Source: Nymphalis io (taxonomy: Eukaryota > Arthropoda > Insecta > Lepidoptera > Nymphalidae). Taken from it: 64,000 nucleotides of DNA. A model generated the notes under the pieces. The model was not told the origin of the DNA, searched no databases, and saw only the letters and a program-made list of their open reading frames with translations. Made by a program: the position numbers and the translations under genes. Positions 36,981-48,145 of this stretch are shown here, piece by piece. Numbering within the stretch: the stretch's first letter is position 1; each line of letters opens with the position of its first letter. Location: contig NC_065906.1 of assembly GCF_905147045.1 (NCBI RefSeq), positions 8,184,001 through 8,248,000 of the forward strand, read 5' to 3'.

Positions 36981-37230
36981 GTCATTCTCTCTAATGCGAC
37001 CTTAAGCTCGGCCGTTGAATTGTAATTGGAGGACTCATAAAGGGGTCGCTGGGACCGGAAAAGGGGACGAAATGGAACGAAAAAGGGGGACGGGGAGGGA
37101 AAAATGTATGGAAATGACGCACCGCCATTTCCCTGTTTTTGTATTTGATTATCCTTTCAAGACAATATTTCGCGGGTCCGGAAATTAATGAAGGCAATTT
37201 ATGCGACACAGAGCGCGGGTGCCTGGTTTT
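36975..37230. promoter_or_regulatory. GC-rich block, candidate enhancer
   Basis: A clear composition step with a purine-rich core (GAAAAGGGGACGAAATGGAACG), a Sox-type CCATTGTC, homeodomain-type TAATTG and ATTAATGA, and TTTCGCGGGTCCGG. It is about 900 bp upstream of the 27-nt exon. The 72-codon minus frame reflects the Pro-rich complement of the G-rich tract. An intronic enhancer is inferred. Confidence 0.35.
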
Positions 37231-38110
37231 ATTTAAATAACTTTGTTTTTTTTTTATTATTATTATTTAGCGCTGAGGGTTTCGGGAGAACCTTTTGTGA
37301 AGGGGGTGTGAGTTTGTGGAATTATGTTTTGAGGTTAGAATTAATGTAGAAAAAAAACAAAATAGCTCATTGGCTAACAGTCAAAACAAAAATGAAATCA
37401 CGCTGAATCTTCGATATAATTATATGGTACGATTTGTAAGCCTTTAAAATAACTTTAAAAAAATAACCAATAGTACGCTTGTATTACTAGAATATTTTAA
37501 ATGTAAGTAGGACCTACAGCCATGCCAGAGTCGGCGTCAACCCTTTGAATATTATTGTTATTGTTACTGGTTGTGGGGGTCACAAATAAAAAAAAAACAA
37601 AGTTTTATAAAATATGAATAACTCAACATATCTGTGTATGCATTACCAATAAATATAAAAGTAGTCATTTTTAATTACGTAATCTTGTAATAAAAAATGC
37701 ATACTGTCAAATTGTTTTAGAACAAGCTTACACGATTTGTAAATAAGACGTTATATGTTCACGTATATATAATGCCTTATATAAGTAGAAGAGTAAATCG
37801 CGAATCTTTCGTACATAATAGGTATCTATCCGTACGTGTTCCAACCGTAATCGCCTCAGCTCCTAAACAAACAAACCGCTCATTGGCCCATGTTTGTCCC
37901 CCACTTAATTAATTTTCTCATTTTCTAGAAATTACTGACTTTGTTTATGTTTGTACTTCATTATATTTTCTGATAAACGAATTTTGATGATGTTAATATA
38001 AACCAAGAAATGTCTAACAAAGGTTAAAAAAATAACTATAAAAAAAACTACCTTTAAAAAAAATTAATACTTAATGTATACTTTGTATTGTACTTTTTGT
38101 ATTTTTACAG

Positions 38111-38137
38111 AACAAACAGACTGAAAAAATTCAACTC
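38111..38137 (+). CDS. 27-nt microexon (9 codons, phase 0)
   Basis: It is bounded by a pyrimidine-rich acceptor (TTGTACTTTTTGTATTTTTACAG) and a near-consensus donor, CTC|GTAAGTT. Read in phase 0 it encodes NKQTEKIQL. A second frame is also open, the third has a stop. The length is a multiple of three and the phase matches the exon at 48146, so inclusion or skipping would keep the frame, as is usual for regulated microexons. I do not recognise the protein. Flanking GC-rich blocks at 37.0 and 38.2 kb are consistent with conserved intronic regulators. Confidence 0.5.
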
Positions 38138-38204
38138 GTAAGTTATTTGTTTTTTTTTTTATAAAACTTTTAAATTAAAACATGTAGGTATCTAATTCGG
38201 CACC

Positions 38205-38415
38205 TACTCGAAAATTAGGATCACGCACTTTCGGAGCAATTTGTCACAAAAAGTTGGCAACTTCTCCCCTCCGGCCGGCGTCATTTATTATCCAACCCTA
38301 TCCACCCCCTCAAGGGCCAGTAATTTTACCTTCAAAGCCTTAGCGGGCATGCGTAATGACTAACGACGTGACGTAAATCGTGGGGATTTACCCTTTATCT
38401 GACCGAGAGTACTTG
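38205..38415. promoter_or_regulatory. GC-rich block just downstream of the microexon
   Basis: It contains TCCGGCCGGCGTCATTTATT, GCGGGCATGCG, a CRE-like TGACGTAA at 38369-38376 and a kappaB-like GGGGATTTACCC at 38382-38393. No open frame or splice pair is visible. It may be an intronic splicing or transcriptional element. Confidence 0.35.
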
Positions 38416-38682
38416 CGTTATCTACGGATTACACTGCTATAATACTGGAAGAATTATTCACTGGTAACATTTTATATATACAGCTATTTATTTTTAGCTT
38501 GTTACCCAAGCGGCTACACACGGGCAGAATAAAATTGAAGTTATATGAAGTCACCAATGATCCAAGTAATATATCAGCTTGTATTATGTGAATGTATTCT
38601 GTTTCAGCGTTGCGAAATAAGCTCCTAAAGTTACCTTTAACAGTATATAAGGTCAAATAATTGGACATTTATGGACTGTTTA

Positions 38683-38985
38683 TTTTTTTATTTATTTTTT
38701 ATATGTCCGGGATGGCAAATGACTCTACTCCACCTGATGGTAAGTGGTAGTAGAGTCCAAACGCGACGACGGCCAGTACAGTCGGGAAGAATGTTCTGTA
38801 CTAGCCGTCACCGCCTTGCCGGCCCGCAAGATGCCTCTTCACGCCTCGTTTGAAGGAACCCGGGTTGTAAGAGGAGGGGAACACGTGAGCTGGTAAGGAA
38901 TTCCATTTTTTGGTAGTGCGACAAAGAAAGGAGTTGCCAAATTTCTTTGTGCGCGATGGAATTGATGTCACAGTTTATATTACTT
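38683..38985 (-). repeat. LINE-C 3' end
   Basis: Starting at a T-rich run and CATATAAA-complement (ATATGTCCGGGATGGC), it is the inverse of the copy at 15386-15532 and extends about 150 bp further into the element (to about GGAATTGATGTCACAG). The 60-codon + frame at 38671 is antisense LINE. No reverse transcriptase motif is visible. Confidence 0.75.
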
Positions 38986-38999
38986 ATAGGTTTCCAATG

Positions 39000-39800
39000 T
39001 AATTACATTTATATATATACATATAAATTAAAAAATACTTATAGATAATTAAGTATAATTTGTATATAATATTACCGTAAACACTTATCTGTTTCTAACA
39101 TTTATTAAGAACAGTACGTCTCAAAATAAGTTTAAAGCAGAATGCAAGCAATGGCTTCTATCTATGCAAAAGACGCAATGTGTCTGGACAAATGTGTGTA
39201 ACTAAACTTCAATATTTAATTGTTACTTTGATTGTAATTTATTAAAACGTATATCTCTATTTGTTTAAACATTTTAAATATTTTATTACTATTTTATTTT
39301 CATTTTTTATTCAATATGAAATATTTTCCTATTTCTAGAATTTAAAAAAAAAAAAAACCTCACTGTTTTAGTAATGCTTGCATGTTTTCTTTTATTTAAG
39401 CCTATTGTGCGTGTTATAAATTGTATTAACTTTTATTATTTAAGTAATTTTATCTCCTTTTACCTTTTACTGCACTGAATGTAGCGTTTGTGTTGGCAGC
39501 ATATGTACAAAGTGTAGACTGAAAAGCAGCCTAGCTGAGACTACGACCTTTTCACCAAATTATTATATTGTTAACTCTTTTGTTTCTTTTTGGTGAATAA
39601 AGTTATTTATTTATTTTAAAATTAAGAAATTGTAACTAGTGCAATTTTTTAATTTTGGAAAATGATACAAACAAATTCGGAAGCGTTTTGAGTTCGAGCC
39701 GTAACTTTAAATATTAAGTTGTTTATAAATATTTTTCTGAACAATCATCTTATACGACTTGTGCGCCACGTATTGTACGGTAATTGTGATATGCAATATG
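39000..39800. other. AT-rich DNA, nothing recognised
   Basis: Low-complexity AT-rich sequence. Around 39440-39610 an AATAAA (39596) and LINE-like text (GCAGCATATGTACAAAGTGTAG...GGTGAATAAAGTTATTTATTTATT) suggest another retroposon 3' end, unassigned. Confidence 0.45.
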
Positions 39801-39805
39801 GAAAC

Positions 39806-40034
39806 CCACTGAAATTTCATGTGCTTAATTTGTGTATATAATTCATCTCGTGCTTGACACTGAAGGAAAACATTGTGAGGAAACCTGCATGTGTCTAATT
39901 TCACCGAAATTTTGCCATATGTGTATTCCACCAACCCACATTGGAGAAGCGCGGTGGAATAAGCTCCAAACCTTCTCTTTAAGAAAGGCCTTCAAGAAAG
40001 CCCAGCAGTGGGACCTTCACAGGCTGTTACTTTA
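39806..40034 (+). repeat. SINE-B, 5'-truncated
   Basis: It begins just after the box B region (CACTGAAATTTCATGTGCTT) and runs to the tail (CAGGCTGTTACTTTATATG). An internal deletion/duplication alters the AGGAGAAGG segment (CTTTAAGAAAGGCCTTCAAGAAAG). The frames at 39707-39934 (-) and 39832-40179 (+) are SINE translations. Confidence 0.87.
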
Positions 40035-40039
40035 TATGG

Positions 40040-40860
40040 AAACTTTAACAAGAGTTCCAACAACAACGCGAAAAGGTTCAACTTATCTGAATGAACGTAA
40101 GCACCTAGAATATGAACGAAAACATGCGTTATATTTAAATAAGATCTGTGTTCCGGAAGTAAGGATTAAATTTTCATAATGTAGTGATAATTAAATAATA
40201 AAATACATAACATAATCTGTGAACATCCCCTCATCAAAAATCTTATATACATTGTCGCAGTTTTTAGTTATACGATTTGATATTGTGCTCGTTTATTAAT
40301 GTATATATTCAATCGTATGTGTGTGTTTTATGTATGTTTAATATAAAAATTATAAATAAATTAAATTTAAAATGTTTCTTAATATGTATATACCCGGTTA
40401 GCCGTTTGATACAAATGTACCAATATATCCCTTGCAATAACGTAGTTGATAAATGCGATCCAATGTAATTTTTTATCGAACTTTTTCTCTTGTAAGTCGC
40501 TGAAGCATATAAATTCTCAATGCACTTGTAAGAACGTAGGCAGGAGGGAACGTGGGAGACAAAAGGTGCAATTTATCTGCGGTTTTCTTTCAGAGAGACG
40601 GTTTAATAGAGCCATTCCACCGTGCTGCGTTTACCGTTTTATATTTTATCGGAGTTTTAGTTTTGAGTTTCGATTTTTTTTTAATTAACAACTTTAACAC
40701 ATTCACGCGAATTATATAAATCTACCTAATTAATTTGTCGGATTGTAATTTAGATAAAAACTACGACAAAAGTCTAATGGAAATGCAATTCAAATTCGAC
40801 TTTAAAGTTTTTCACTCTTTGTAGAGGATAAAAGAGCGAAAGAATATTGACTGCATGAGT
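40040..40860. other. AT-rich DNA, weak GC patch
   Basis: A block at 40535-40650 (GTAGGCAGGAGGGAACGTGG, CACCGTGCTGCG) is richer in GC. The 80-codon frame over it has no domain. Confidence 0.4.
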
Positions 40861-40899
40861 TCACGCACGGCATTTTTGGACTCTAATATATCTTGTGCA

Positions 40900-41113
40900 A
40901 TTGGCTATATGAGAATGGCCGCCGTGGTCGACATCGCTCAATAGCAGAACATCATCCCTTATATATATTAAGTTTACGTTAGGGGGGGACATGTTAAGTA
41001 CCCTATGTCCTTTTCTGTAACTGGCAACGTGTATGCAAAATTTCATGATGATCGGTTGAGCAGTTAATAAGTAAAAGCGTAACATGCAAACTCAATTTCA
41101 CATTTATAATAAG
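40900..41113 (+). repeat. 3' end of a common insect interspersed repeat
   Basis: CAAAATTTCATGATGATCGGTTGAGCAGTTAATAAG...GCGTAACATGCAAACTCAATTTCACATTTATAATAAGTGT matches the widespread insect pattern ending 'TTTCGCATTTATAATATTAGTA'. The 74-codon minus frame at 40861-41085 lies in it and is not a gene. Confidence 0.6.
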
Positions 41114-41491
41114 TGTACAGATTTACAGATAGAACAAACTTTATTTGCTAAACATGTACTTACAAATAATGAAAATCTATACTAGTTTGAACTAGTTATA
41201 ACTAGGTATATATATCTAAAAACATTTATAAAATGATTGTCTATCATAAAGCTTAATAAAAGGTTTATGTTTATTTATTTATTTTTACTTGTAATCAACA
41301 GCGTTACAGAAATGGTTCAGAAATTACTCATTACTAAAGTAAGGCCACATAAGATTACAATTTTATAATACGAACCTTGAGAAAAAAAATAAAAGTAAAG
41401 AAATAGTATAAGTAATAATATTTACAGTAAAACAAACATTCTTACTCAATATTAATACGAGAAAATCGTATGTATGAGTTTAGTTTAGCGC

Positions 41492-41496
<5 letters not shown>

Positions 41497-41541
<45 letters not shown>
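41497..41541. repeat. (TG)n microsatellite, about 22 units
   Basis: Uninterrupted TG run. It produces a His-Thr repeat in a minus-strand frame (41442-41651) that should be ignored. Confidence 0.97.
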
Positions 41542-41544
<3 letters not shown>

Positions 41545-41954
41545 CAGAACATGTTTTTGTATATATAATTATTTTTTAAATGGGAAATAATAAAGTTTAA
41601 TTTTATAAACTTATTCATATTATTTTTAATATTTATATATATTATTATCATACAAGTAATAATTGTATATACAATTTGTACATAGGGTTACGAAAATTGC
41701 AATATAAAAATTCGGCCTGCGACTCGCGACTATAATATAAAGTCATTATGCAAATGTGGGCTTTTGCGCCAAGTTTAGCTGATTTGCGGCCGCTTCAAAT
41801 ATTGAGACGAGTTTTATGGGACGCGTTTTAATAAAAAATGACACGGTTATTTAAAATTATTTGAGTTGCTGTATTAAAAGAAAAACAGTGAATAAAGTTT
41901 TTAATATATATTTTTTTAATTTGAAAAGTAGTAAGTAAAGGTCCCGCTAATGAG

Positions 41955-42110
41955 TTAGCTAGTCTCTTTTTTGAAAGAAAGCTTAGGTTTTATTCCACCA
42001 TGCTGCTTCAATGTGTGTTGTTGGATACACATGTGGCAGATTTTCATTAGAAATATGCAAGTTTTCTTCACTGCCACACGCGATGAATTATAAACGCATA
42101 TTTATAATAA
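41955..42110 (-). repeat. SINE-B, diverged
   Basis: AGGTTTTATTCCACCATGCTGC...GGATACACATGTGGCAG...CGATGAATTATAAACGC follows the minus-strand SINE-B order with several deletions. It is an older insertion directly left of a younger copy. Confidence 0.75.
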
Positions 42111-42120
42111 TAATAATAAT

Positions 42121-42414
42121 AAAAGCCTGTGAATGTTCCACTGCTGGGCTAAGGCCTCCTCTCCCTTTTTGATGAGAAGGTATGGAGCTTATTCCACCAC
42201 ACTGCTTGAATGCGGGTTGGTGGAATACACATGTGGCAGAATTTCAGTGAAATTAGACACATGCAGGTTTCCTCACGATGTTTTCCTTCACCTACAAGCA
42301 CGGGATAAATTATAATCACAAATTAGGCATATGAAAATTCAGTGCTTGTCCGGGTTTGAACCCACGATCATCGGTTAAGATTCACGCGCTCTTACCACTG
42401 GGCCATCTCGGCTG
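42121..42414 (-). repeat. SINE-B, near full-length
   Basis: Complete from the tail (AAAAGCCTGTGAATGTTCC) through the body to box B (GGGTTTGAACCC on +) and the head (CTGGGCCATCTCGGCT). The 60-codon frame at 42133-42315 is SINE translation. Confidence 0.92.
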
Positions 42415-42560
42415 AACATTTTCCTTCACCAGAATGAAATTAATTATAATCTTGGAGGATTTTATATCTTGGCCCTAAGCCGCAAATTTAGTACATGAAA
42501 ATTCAGTGATGCTTACTTGTGTTTGAACCAGCTATCATAGGTTAAGATTCACGTATTCTA
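42415..42560 (-). repeat. SINE-B, head-side fragment
   Basis: ACATTTTCCTTCACCAGAATG...ATGAAAATTCAGTGATGCTTAC...TTGAACCAGCTATCATAGGTTAAGATTCACG is a third, diverged SINE-B segment. It contains the box B region and is directly joined to the complete copy at its left. Three copies in a row suggest insertion into or next to pre-existing SINEs. Confidence 0.75.
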
Positions 42561-42599
42561 AGAAATTTTTATTTGTATACATTGAATGCTAGTCCTTAA

Positions 42600-43180
42600 T
42601 GTAAATATTTTTTTCTGTAAATAATAATGTAGAATATAAAATATATATGGTAAATTATTTAATATTTGCTTGAAACAAACAATGCTAGGTATAAATAATT
42701 ATACTTAACATTAAGCATAAGCAATAAAACAGATATGGGTCATTATTTACGGATTAAAGATATATTATTTAAAGACATGTGCGATAATGAATTGAATTTA
42801 AGAAAGAGGGATGTAAAAGATCGAATAAAATATATAGCCAGCTTTGTATAAAAATATTTAAATATATTATATAGTAATAGTCTTGATGACTGTAGTTATA
42901 AACATTGTATGGTAGTCACCAAGAGCCTACATACCATAAATACGCGTCACCCATATATACGTGTTTTAAAATAATGAAATAAAATATAAAATAAGCATGC
43001 TCTTTGCCGTTTTCAAAATTATTTTAACCCATAAATAAAACGTATTTTTATAAACTTATTTATTAACTTTCGATGTAAATTGAATTAACATATTTTCAAT
43101 CAGGCCATCATCAATACATACACGTGTACATACGCCAACGTCCGAAAGGTTAGGTATAAATAGAATATTTATAAAGCACC
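42600..43180. other. AT-rich DNA, nothing recognised
   Basis: No supportable features. Confidence 0.55.
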
Positions 43181-43184
43181 CTAT

Positions 43185-43375
43185 TTACAGCCTTGTAAAG
43201 GGCCACATAAAAATTTAGAGGCAAAAAGCGTACCCTTTAGGCGTGCTCTTGGGATGAACCTGAAGTTTGTAATTGAATTTTTGCCCAGAGCCGCAGAGGG
43301 CGTCCCTGCTTAATTTGCTGTACTCGGAAAAGGGTTACTTCGTATGGTACAAGTTATAACTTAAGCGAAGGTTTT
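43185..43375. promoter_or_regulatory. GC-richer candidate conserved noncoding element
   Basis: It contains CCTATTTACAGCCTTGTAAAG, GTAATTGAATTTTTGCCCAG and GCCGCAGAGGGCGTCCC. An acceptor-like TTTTTGCCCAG at about 43284 is followed by 37 open codons but no credible donor, so an exon is not called. Confidence 0.3.
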
Positions 43376-43605
43376 TATACTGCACCGACTTTTATGACTT
43401 AAAACTATTATTACAGTAACTATTTCGATTATTTGTGACGTAACACCGAATACACACATTTTTGTTTATATCATGGAAAGCCTTTTGTTTCCTGAAGTTA
43501 TCATGAGCTTTAGTGATGATAATGCGCAAAGTACCGTATTGAACTGTATACAACTTTATAGTTCCCGTCAATAAATATTCCACATTGACCTTTGATACTT
43601 TGATT

Positions 43606-43883
43606 ACTGGTGGTAGAGCTTTGTGCAAGCTCGTCTGGGTAGGTATCATCCACTCATCCGATATTCTACCGCAAAACAGTAGTACTTGGTATTGTTGTGT
43701 TCCGGTTTGAAGGGTGAGTGAAGGGCACAAGGGATATAACGTCTTAGTGCCTAGGGTTGGTGGCGCATTGGTGTTGTAAGCGATGGTTAACATTTCTTCC
43801 AATGCCAATGACTATGGACGTTGGTGACCACTTACCATCAGGTGGCCCATATGCTCGTCCGCCTTCCTATTCTATATAACAAA
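43606..43883 (+). repeat. SINE-A, full-length
   Basis: ACTGGTGGTAGAGCTTTGTG to CCTTCCTATTCTATATAACAAAAAAAAAG. A short deletion removes the AGCCAGTGTAATTAC segment. The 138-codon minus frame at 43392-43808, the longest in the window, is mostly antisense SINE-A and is not a gene. Confidence 0.92.
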
Positions 43884-44164
43884 AAAAAAGAAAAGAGTCA
43901 ATCGGCTAATTTCGGCTTCGTAGAACGTTATCTGTATCACACGAAACACTAACACTCCGGTATCTATTAGGAGTTGTTAAAACAGGTATGAGTTTCTGTG
44001 TATTTGAATAAAATACACCAATTCTTTGTATAAGTGCTGTTTTTGGATTATGGAAAAATTAAACAAAAAGATCATTTTTCTATCACGTTGATGTATTTTT
44101 TTTTAAAGTTACAGATGTAGTATACATAACAAACCCATTATAAATATTGTTAAAATGACACATT

Positions 44165-44330
44165 GTAATAAAAACTCCTCTTGAGGAAAGGGCTTGAAGC
44201 TTATTCCTCCATGCTGGTCCAATGTGGATTAGTTTCCTCACGATGTTTTCTTTTCTGTATTATAAACGCAAATAAAGCACATGAACACTGGTTGTTCCCA
44301 ATTGCAATCCGCTATCTTCTATACCAAGAA
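44165..44330 (-). repeat. SINE-B, diverged with internal deletion
   Basis: CTTGAAGCTTATTCCTCCATGC, then directly GTTTCCTCACGATGTTTTC and AAATAAAGCACATGAACACTGG. The order fits minus-strand SINE-B missing an internal 60-70 bp. Confidence 0.7.
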
Positions 44331-44412
44331 TCAAGCGGAAAGGAACAGTTTATATTGTTGTAATCAAAAAGAAATATTCCCCTTTTCCCCGGTATAAGGG
44401 TTGTGGGTGGAC

Positions 44413-44432
44413 TAATTTTTTTTTTTTTTTTT
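44413..44432. repeat. Poly-T run
   Basis: About 20 consecutive T. It could be the tail of an unassigned minus-strand retroposon. Confidence 0.8.
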
Positions 44433-44699
44433 CGTTACGTGATAAAATTTTATTCGGACTTTCCGGATTACATGAAAGGTCCACACAATAAGGATTAATG
44501 CGTACGTCCTTCGTTCGATTACCTTTTTTTCTGTTGTTACTTGAAATAATATCAATGAATAAAATCAGTTCAATTAAAGCGTCAAACATTTCATTTTATA
44601 CATATTTATTGATTTAACTATCATACTATGAAGAAATAAAAAAGAATCTAAATATAAAAGGCATGACCTTGAAGAGATTTCTTCCAGCGCAGGATTTCA

Positions 44700-44790
44700 C
44701 TATGTCACATTGGAACAGCGTGGTGGAAAGCGCTTAATCCTTCTAAGGAAGAGAGACATTTACCCGACAGAGGGACATTAATGGGTAGAT
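44700..44790 (+). repeat. SINE-B, decayed 3' fragment
   Basis: CACATTGGAACAGCGTGGTGGAAAGCGCTTAATCCTTCT...GACATTAATGGGTAG follows sense-strand SINE-B order, but it is strongly diverged. Confidence 0.55.
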
Positions 44791-45035
44791 ATTTCACTTT
44801 ACTATAAAATAATTTTTGTATTATAACACTGCATCGCTGATTTAATTACTATACATCTTACATAATAAGGTATTAAAAAAGGTGAATGCTAAGGTATTAA
44901 ATATTTGGCTTCCTTGAAACACTTTTCTTTCGTTAATTGAATTATAATTTTGAACACAATGATGTATGTGATATGCCGTTGTGATTTATGGTAGATAAAA
45001 ATATTATCTTACCGTGTTTTTAATTTCATATAGGT

Positions 45036-45125
45036 TGGCAGAAAGGTAAATGGTCTATGCCTGTTGGTGAGTGTCACGTTCAACAGATATTGGCAGCGTA
45101 AGAAATATTAATTACCCTTATATTG
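45036..45125 (-). repeat. SINE-A, decayed fragment
   Basis: GGTCTATGCCTGTTGG...CAGATATTGGCAGCGTAAGAAATATTAATTACCC resembles the minus-strand SINE-A segment at 55320-55365 (GACATTGGCGGCGTAAGAAATATAAACC). Confidence 0.45.
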
Positions 45126-45194
45126 TATATATATCTATATATATGAAACTAGAACACAAAATAACAAAGTAACGTCAGGATAATTTGAAATAAA

Positions 45195-45541
45195 ATTATT
45201 TACTACAGTACAGTAACAGCCTGTTAATGTCCCACTGCTGGGCTAAGGCCTCCTCTCCCTTTTTGAGGAGAAGGTTTAGAGCTTATTCCACCACGCTGCT
45301 CTAATGCGGGTTGGTAGAATACACATGTGACATAATTTCAATGAAATTAGACACATGCAGGTTTCCTCACGATGTTTTCCTTCACCGTCAAGCACGAGAT
45401 GAATTATAATCACAAATTAAGCACATGAAAATTCAGTGGTGCTTACCCGGGTTTGAACCCACGATGATCGGTTAAGATTCACGCGTTCTAACCACTAGGC
45501 CATCTCGGCTTATAGGCCATCTCGGCTTATTATTTACTACA
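45195..45541 (-). repeat. SINE-B full-length with 13-bp target duplication and duplicated head tip
   Basis: ATTATTTACTACA is present at 45195-45207 and 45529-45541. The body is complete with box B (GGGTTTGAACCC on +). The outermost 17 bp of the head, TAGGCCATCTCGGCTTA, occurs twice in tandem (45496-45512 and 45513-45529), which other copies lack. High similarity to the copies at 11.6, 51.0, 55.7 and 59.8 kb shows a relatively young subfamily. Confidence 0.93.
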
Positions 45542-45559
45542 AATAAATACATAATGTCG

Positions 45560-46650
45560 AACTCTTTAGGCAAAACGTCTTCTAGTTATAACTCCAATAT
45601 TAGGTATTTCACTGTCTATAACTAATAGTAGTATTGACTAAAGGTGGTCACGATCTAACATCGGTAAAGTGAAGAATCCATTAGCTGTATTTGTTCGTTA
45701 GTTGTATCGGTTTACTCAAGGCTTTCATTAGGGGTAATTGAATTGAAAGTTCTTATGCTAACGCATAATGGACTTTACGGACTGAGGGCTGATGTAACTC
45801 TTTAATTCGATTGTGCTGCAGCTAAGAAAAATAGTACATGATTTCGAACAGCGTTTTTTGTATTGCATCCGTGACGTCAGAGAAATATGTTTTTATGTGT
45901 GATTCTACATTTATTTTATGCTAACCATCATCTATTACATAAACTATAAATAAACTTACTTTTATAATTTACAATATAATATTTAATTATTTTTATGTAT
46001 ATATAGTAATTGCATCTTGGCGTTACAACATCAAACCAGAAAATCATAATATTTGCGTTATAAAAAATGATAAAATGGGAACAACGGCCGTTATTATCAG
46101 CACGTAACAAAAAATGTCACTCAAAGAATCTTATGTTACGCACATACCCAACTCAAAATAGGCTGGTATCCTTTGCTTCATCGACCAGCTACAACAGATC
46201 TGACGAGACCTGATCCAGTATACAAAATTGGTTAAAAAACAGCAGGTTAAAGAGAGTGGGAAGATCAATGTAAAATGGACGCTTTTCCCGCCCAACGCCA
46301 TATGACAGATGATTATCTACAGCCAACGTCAAAGTGAATAATTGGGCTTTAGAAGCAGCAGGCTGTATTTTTAGTACCAGACTTTTTTGTCTATGTTTTA
46401 TGGAGTTTTCAGTAGACTCGATAATTTGTTGAAAACATTTTATCGGCTGATCGTAATTCTTCTTTTGTATTGAATGTTTATTAAAACTTTTCTATTTTTA
46501 GTTGATTGTTAAATTCAGTTATGGGTTGTCTGTCATAATCTATAAGTGTAAAATAAAATTACATTTCACTCTAAAATAAACTTTTTGTTCAATTTATTTT
46601 CTACTTTGTATATAAATTTAAGCAAGCATTTCAGTAAAATTTTGCACAAA
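45560..46650. other. AT-rich DNA with a moderately GC-rich patch
   Basis: The stretch 46140-46370 has intermediate composition (TGACGAGACCTGATCCAG; CGCCCAACGCCATATGAC) and may be a decayed transposon. No frame or splice structure supports a gene. Confidence 0.4.
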
Positions 46651-46659
46651 TTTGAAACA

Positions 46660-47215
46660 TTTGCATTCGAGCGTGTTACAGACAGAGGTGGATAATGAGA
46701 TATTCAAATCAAGCCGTCTTTGATGAAGGAAAACATTTGCCGCGTTTTTCATTCCGCACGCGCCGCGAGATTCATTAAGAATTCGTTTGTTTTCAAAAGC
46801 TAACCCTAAACAAAAAACGAAATCCGAAATCCTATGTTTTTATAACGAACGCCTAATACGAGACAACATAAGCCGAGCGAAAATTAAAGCACCCTCTAAT
46901 TAATTCTTCAAACACAAAGGGCCCCGTGCTTTCCATCGTTCCATATACATATATACAGAGCCTAAGGGTAGAATCATAAACCGCATCAAATTATTCGAAT
47001 ATCAAAGGGAAATGCTCAAGAAAGATGGACGGAACCGTGCCTACGAAAATAAAACCCCACCTCCTATTTTGCCCGAAGTGCCGCTTCGCCCGCGACTCCC
47101 CTGGTCGCGAAGGGCGGCAGCACGCACATGCGTATTTGAAACTCGCCCCAGTAATACCTAAGCCGACCATTTTGTTTTTGCGCAGTCATTTCGATTTTTT
47201 TTTTCATCTATTTTT
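46660..47215. promoter_or_regulatory. CpG/GC-rich island
   Basis: Two dense blocks: 46720-46770 (CCGCACGCGCCGCGAGATTC) and 47020-47200 (GAAGTGCCGCTTCGCCCGCG; GGTCGCGAAGGGCGGCAGC). Antiparallel frames of similar length run through the second block (64 codons + from ATG 47025; about 57 codons -), so the ATG-started frame is not evidence of a protein. It lies about 1 kb upstream of the 72-nt exon. Intronic enhancer or alternative promoter are both possible. Confidence 0.4.
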
Positions 47216-48145
47216 TTAGTTCTCTCCAGACAACTGTTTTAATAGGCTCCTGGAATTGAAAACTTAATTACTTACTTTTTTATCTGGAAACTTAGCAGCG
47301 AGGTCTGCCGAGGTTGAATAAATTAGAAAATCTAATTTTCCTTTATTATTCCTTTCTGTTTCTAATAATGTGTATTGAAGAGAAAAATCTATAGATAAAT
47401 GAGATAAAGAAATGCTTTAACCGAATCCCATAAAATGAATGATTCTAATATGTTTGTAAAAATGTCTATTCAATAGACTTTTTTTTGAATAACACAAAAC
47501 GAATGTTACTTGCCTAGCCTATCTTTGATAAAATTAAAGCAAAAACGTCAAAGTTAATACAACATTTTGCAATTTGCAAAGAAGATTAATAAAAATAATC
47601 TCTACGAATAAAGTCGAAAACACCTCAGAACACGATCGTGAAATTCCAAAAAGATTTACATGCGACATTGAACATAATACTTATGACATTTAAAGGATAT
47701 ACGCATCAAAATAGCGTAGCACCGTAAATCGGTTTACAGCTTTTCAAGAGTGAGTTACGAAGTAAGTTATTAATGAATTGAAAGCGAGTTTCCTGCTTAA
47801 CACGAATATTACTATAAATGTAGAGCAAAGAACACAGATCATTTAATACTATGTGTGTCTTTGAAATAATAAAATCATTTTCAATTCGCTCCTTTCATGA
47901 TAAATATTTTTAAAATACCTACTATATTCGATACTCACATGTTAACTTATAGAATAATTCAATTACTAATATTAGATGTGTAATTATTTTCATAACAGGG
48001 ATGAAAGTATAAAAAATCTTTCAAAACATTAATAATTATTTCGAAACTATCAACGATATAAAATTTAAAAAAATAATTTAACTTTTAAGAAATGACTAAA
48101 GAGATTTTATTCATAAGTAAATATGAAATAAATTTTTAATTTCAG

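Noticed and set aside
39832..40179. 115-codon + frame
   Set aside because: It is the sense strand of a truncated SINE-B running into AT-rich flank.
41442..41651. His/Thr-repeat protein on the minus strand
   Set aside because: Translation of the TG microsatellite.
43285..43400. Exon after TTTTTGCCCAG with 37 open codons
   Set aside because: No credible donor or polyadenylation signal, and composition becomes AT-rich midway.
43392..43808. 138-codon minus-strand frame, the longest in the window
   Set aside because: Most of it is antisense SINE-A (43606-43883). Equivalent peptides occur at other SINE-A copies.
45034..45066. 33-nt exon between CATATAG and GTGAGT
   Set aside because: The sequence downstream aligns with decayed SINE-A, and the acceptor has a poor polypyrimidine tract.
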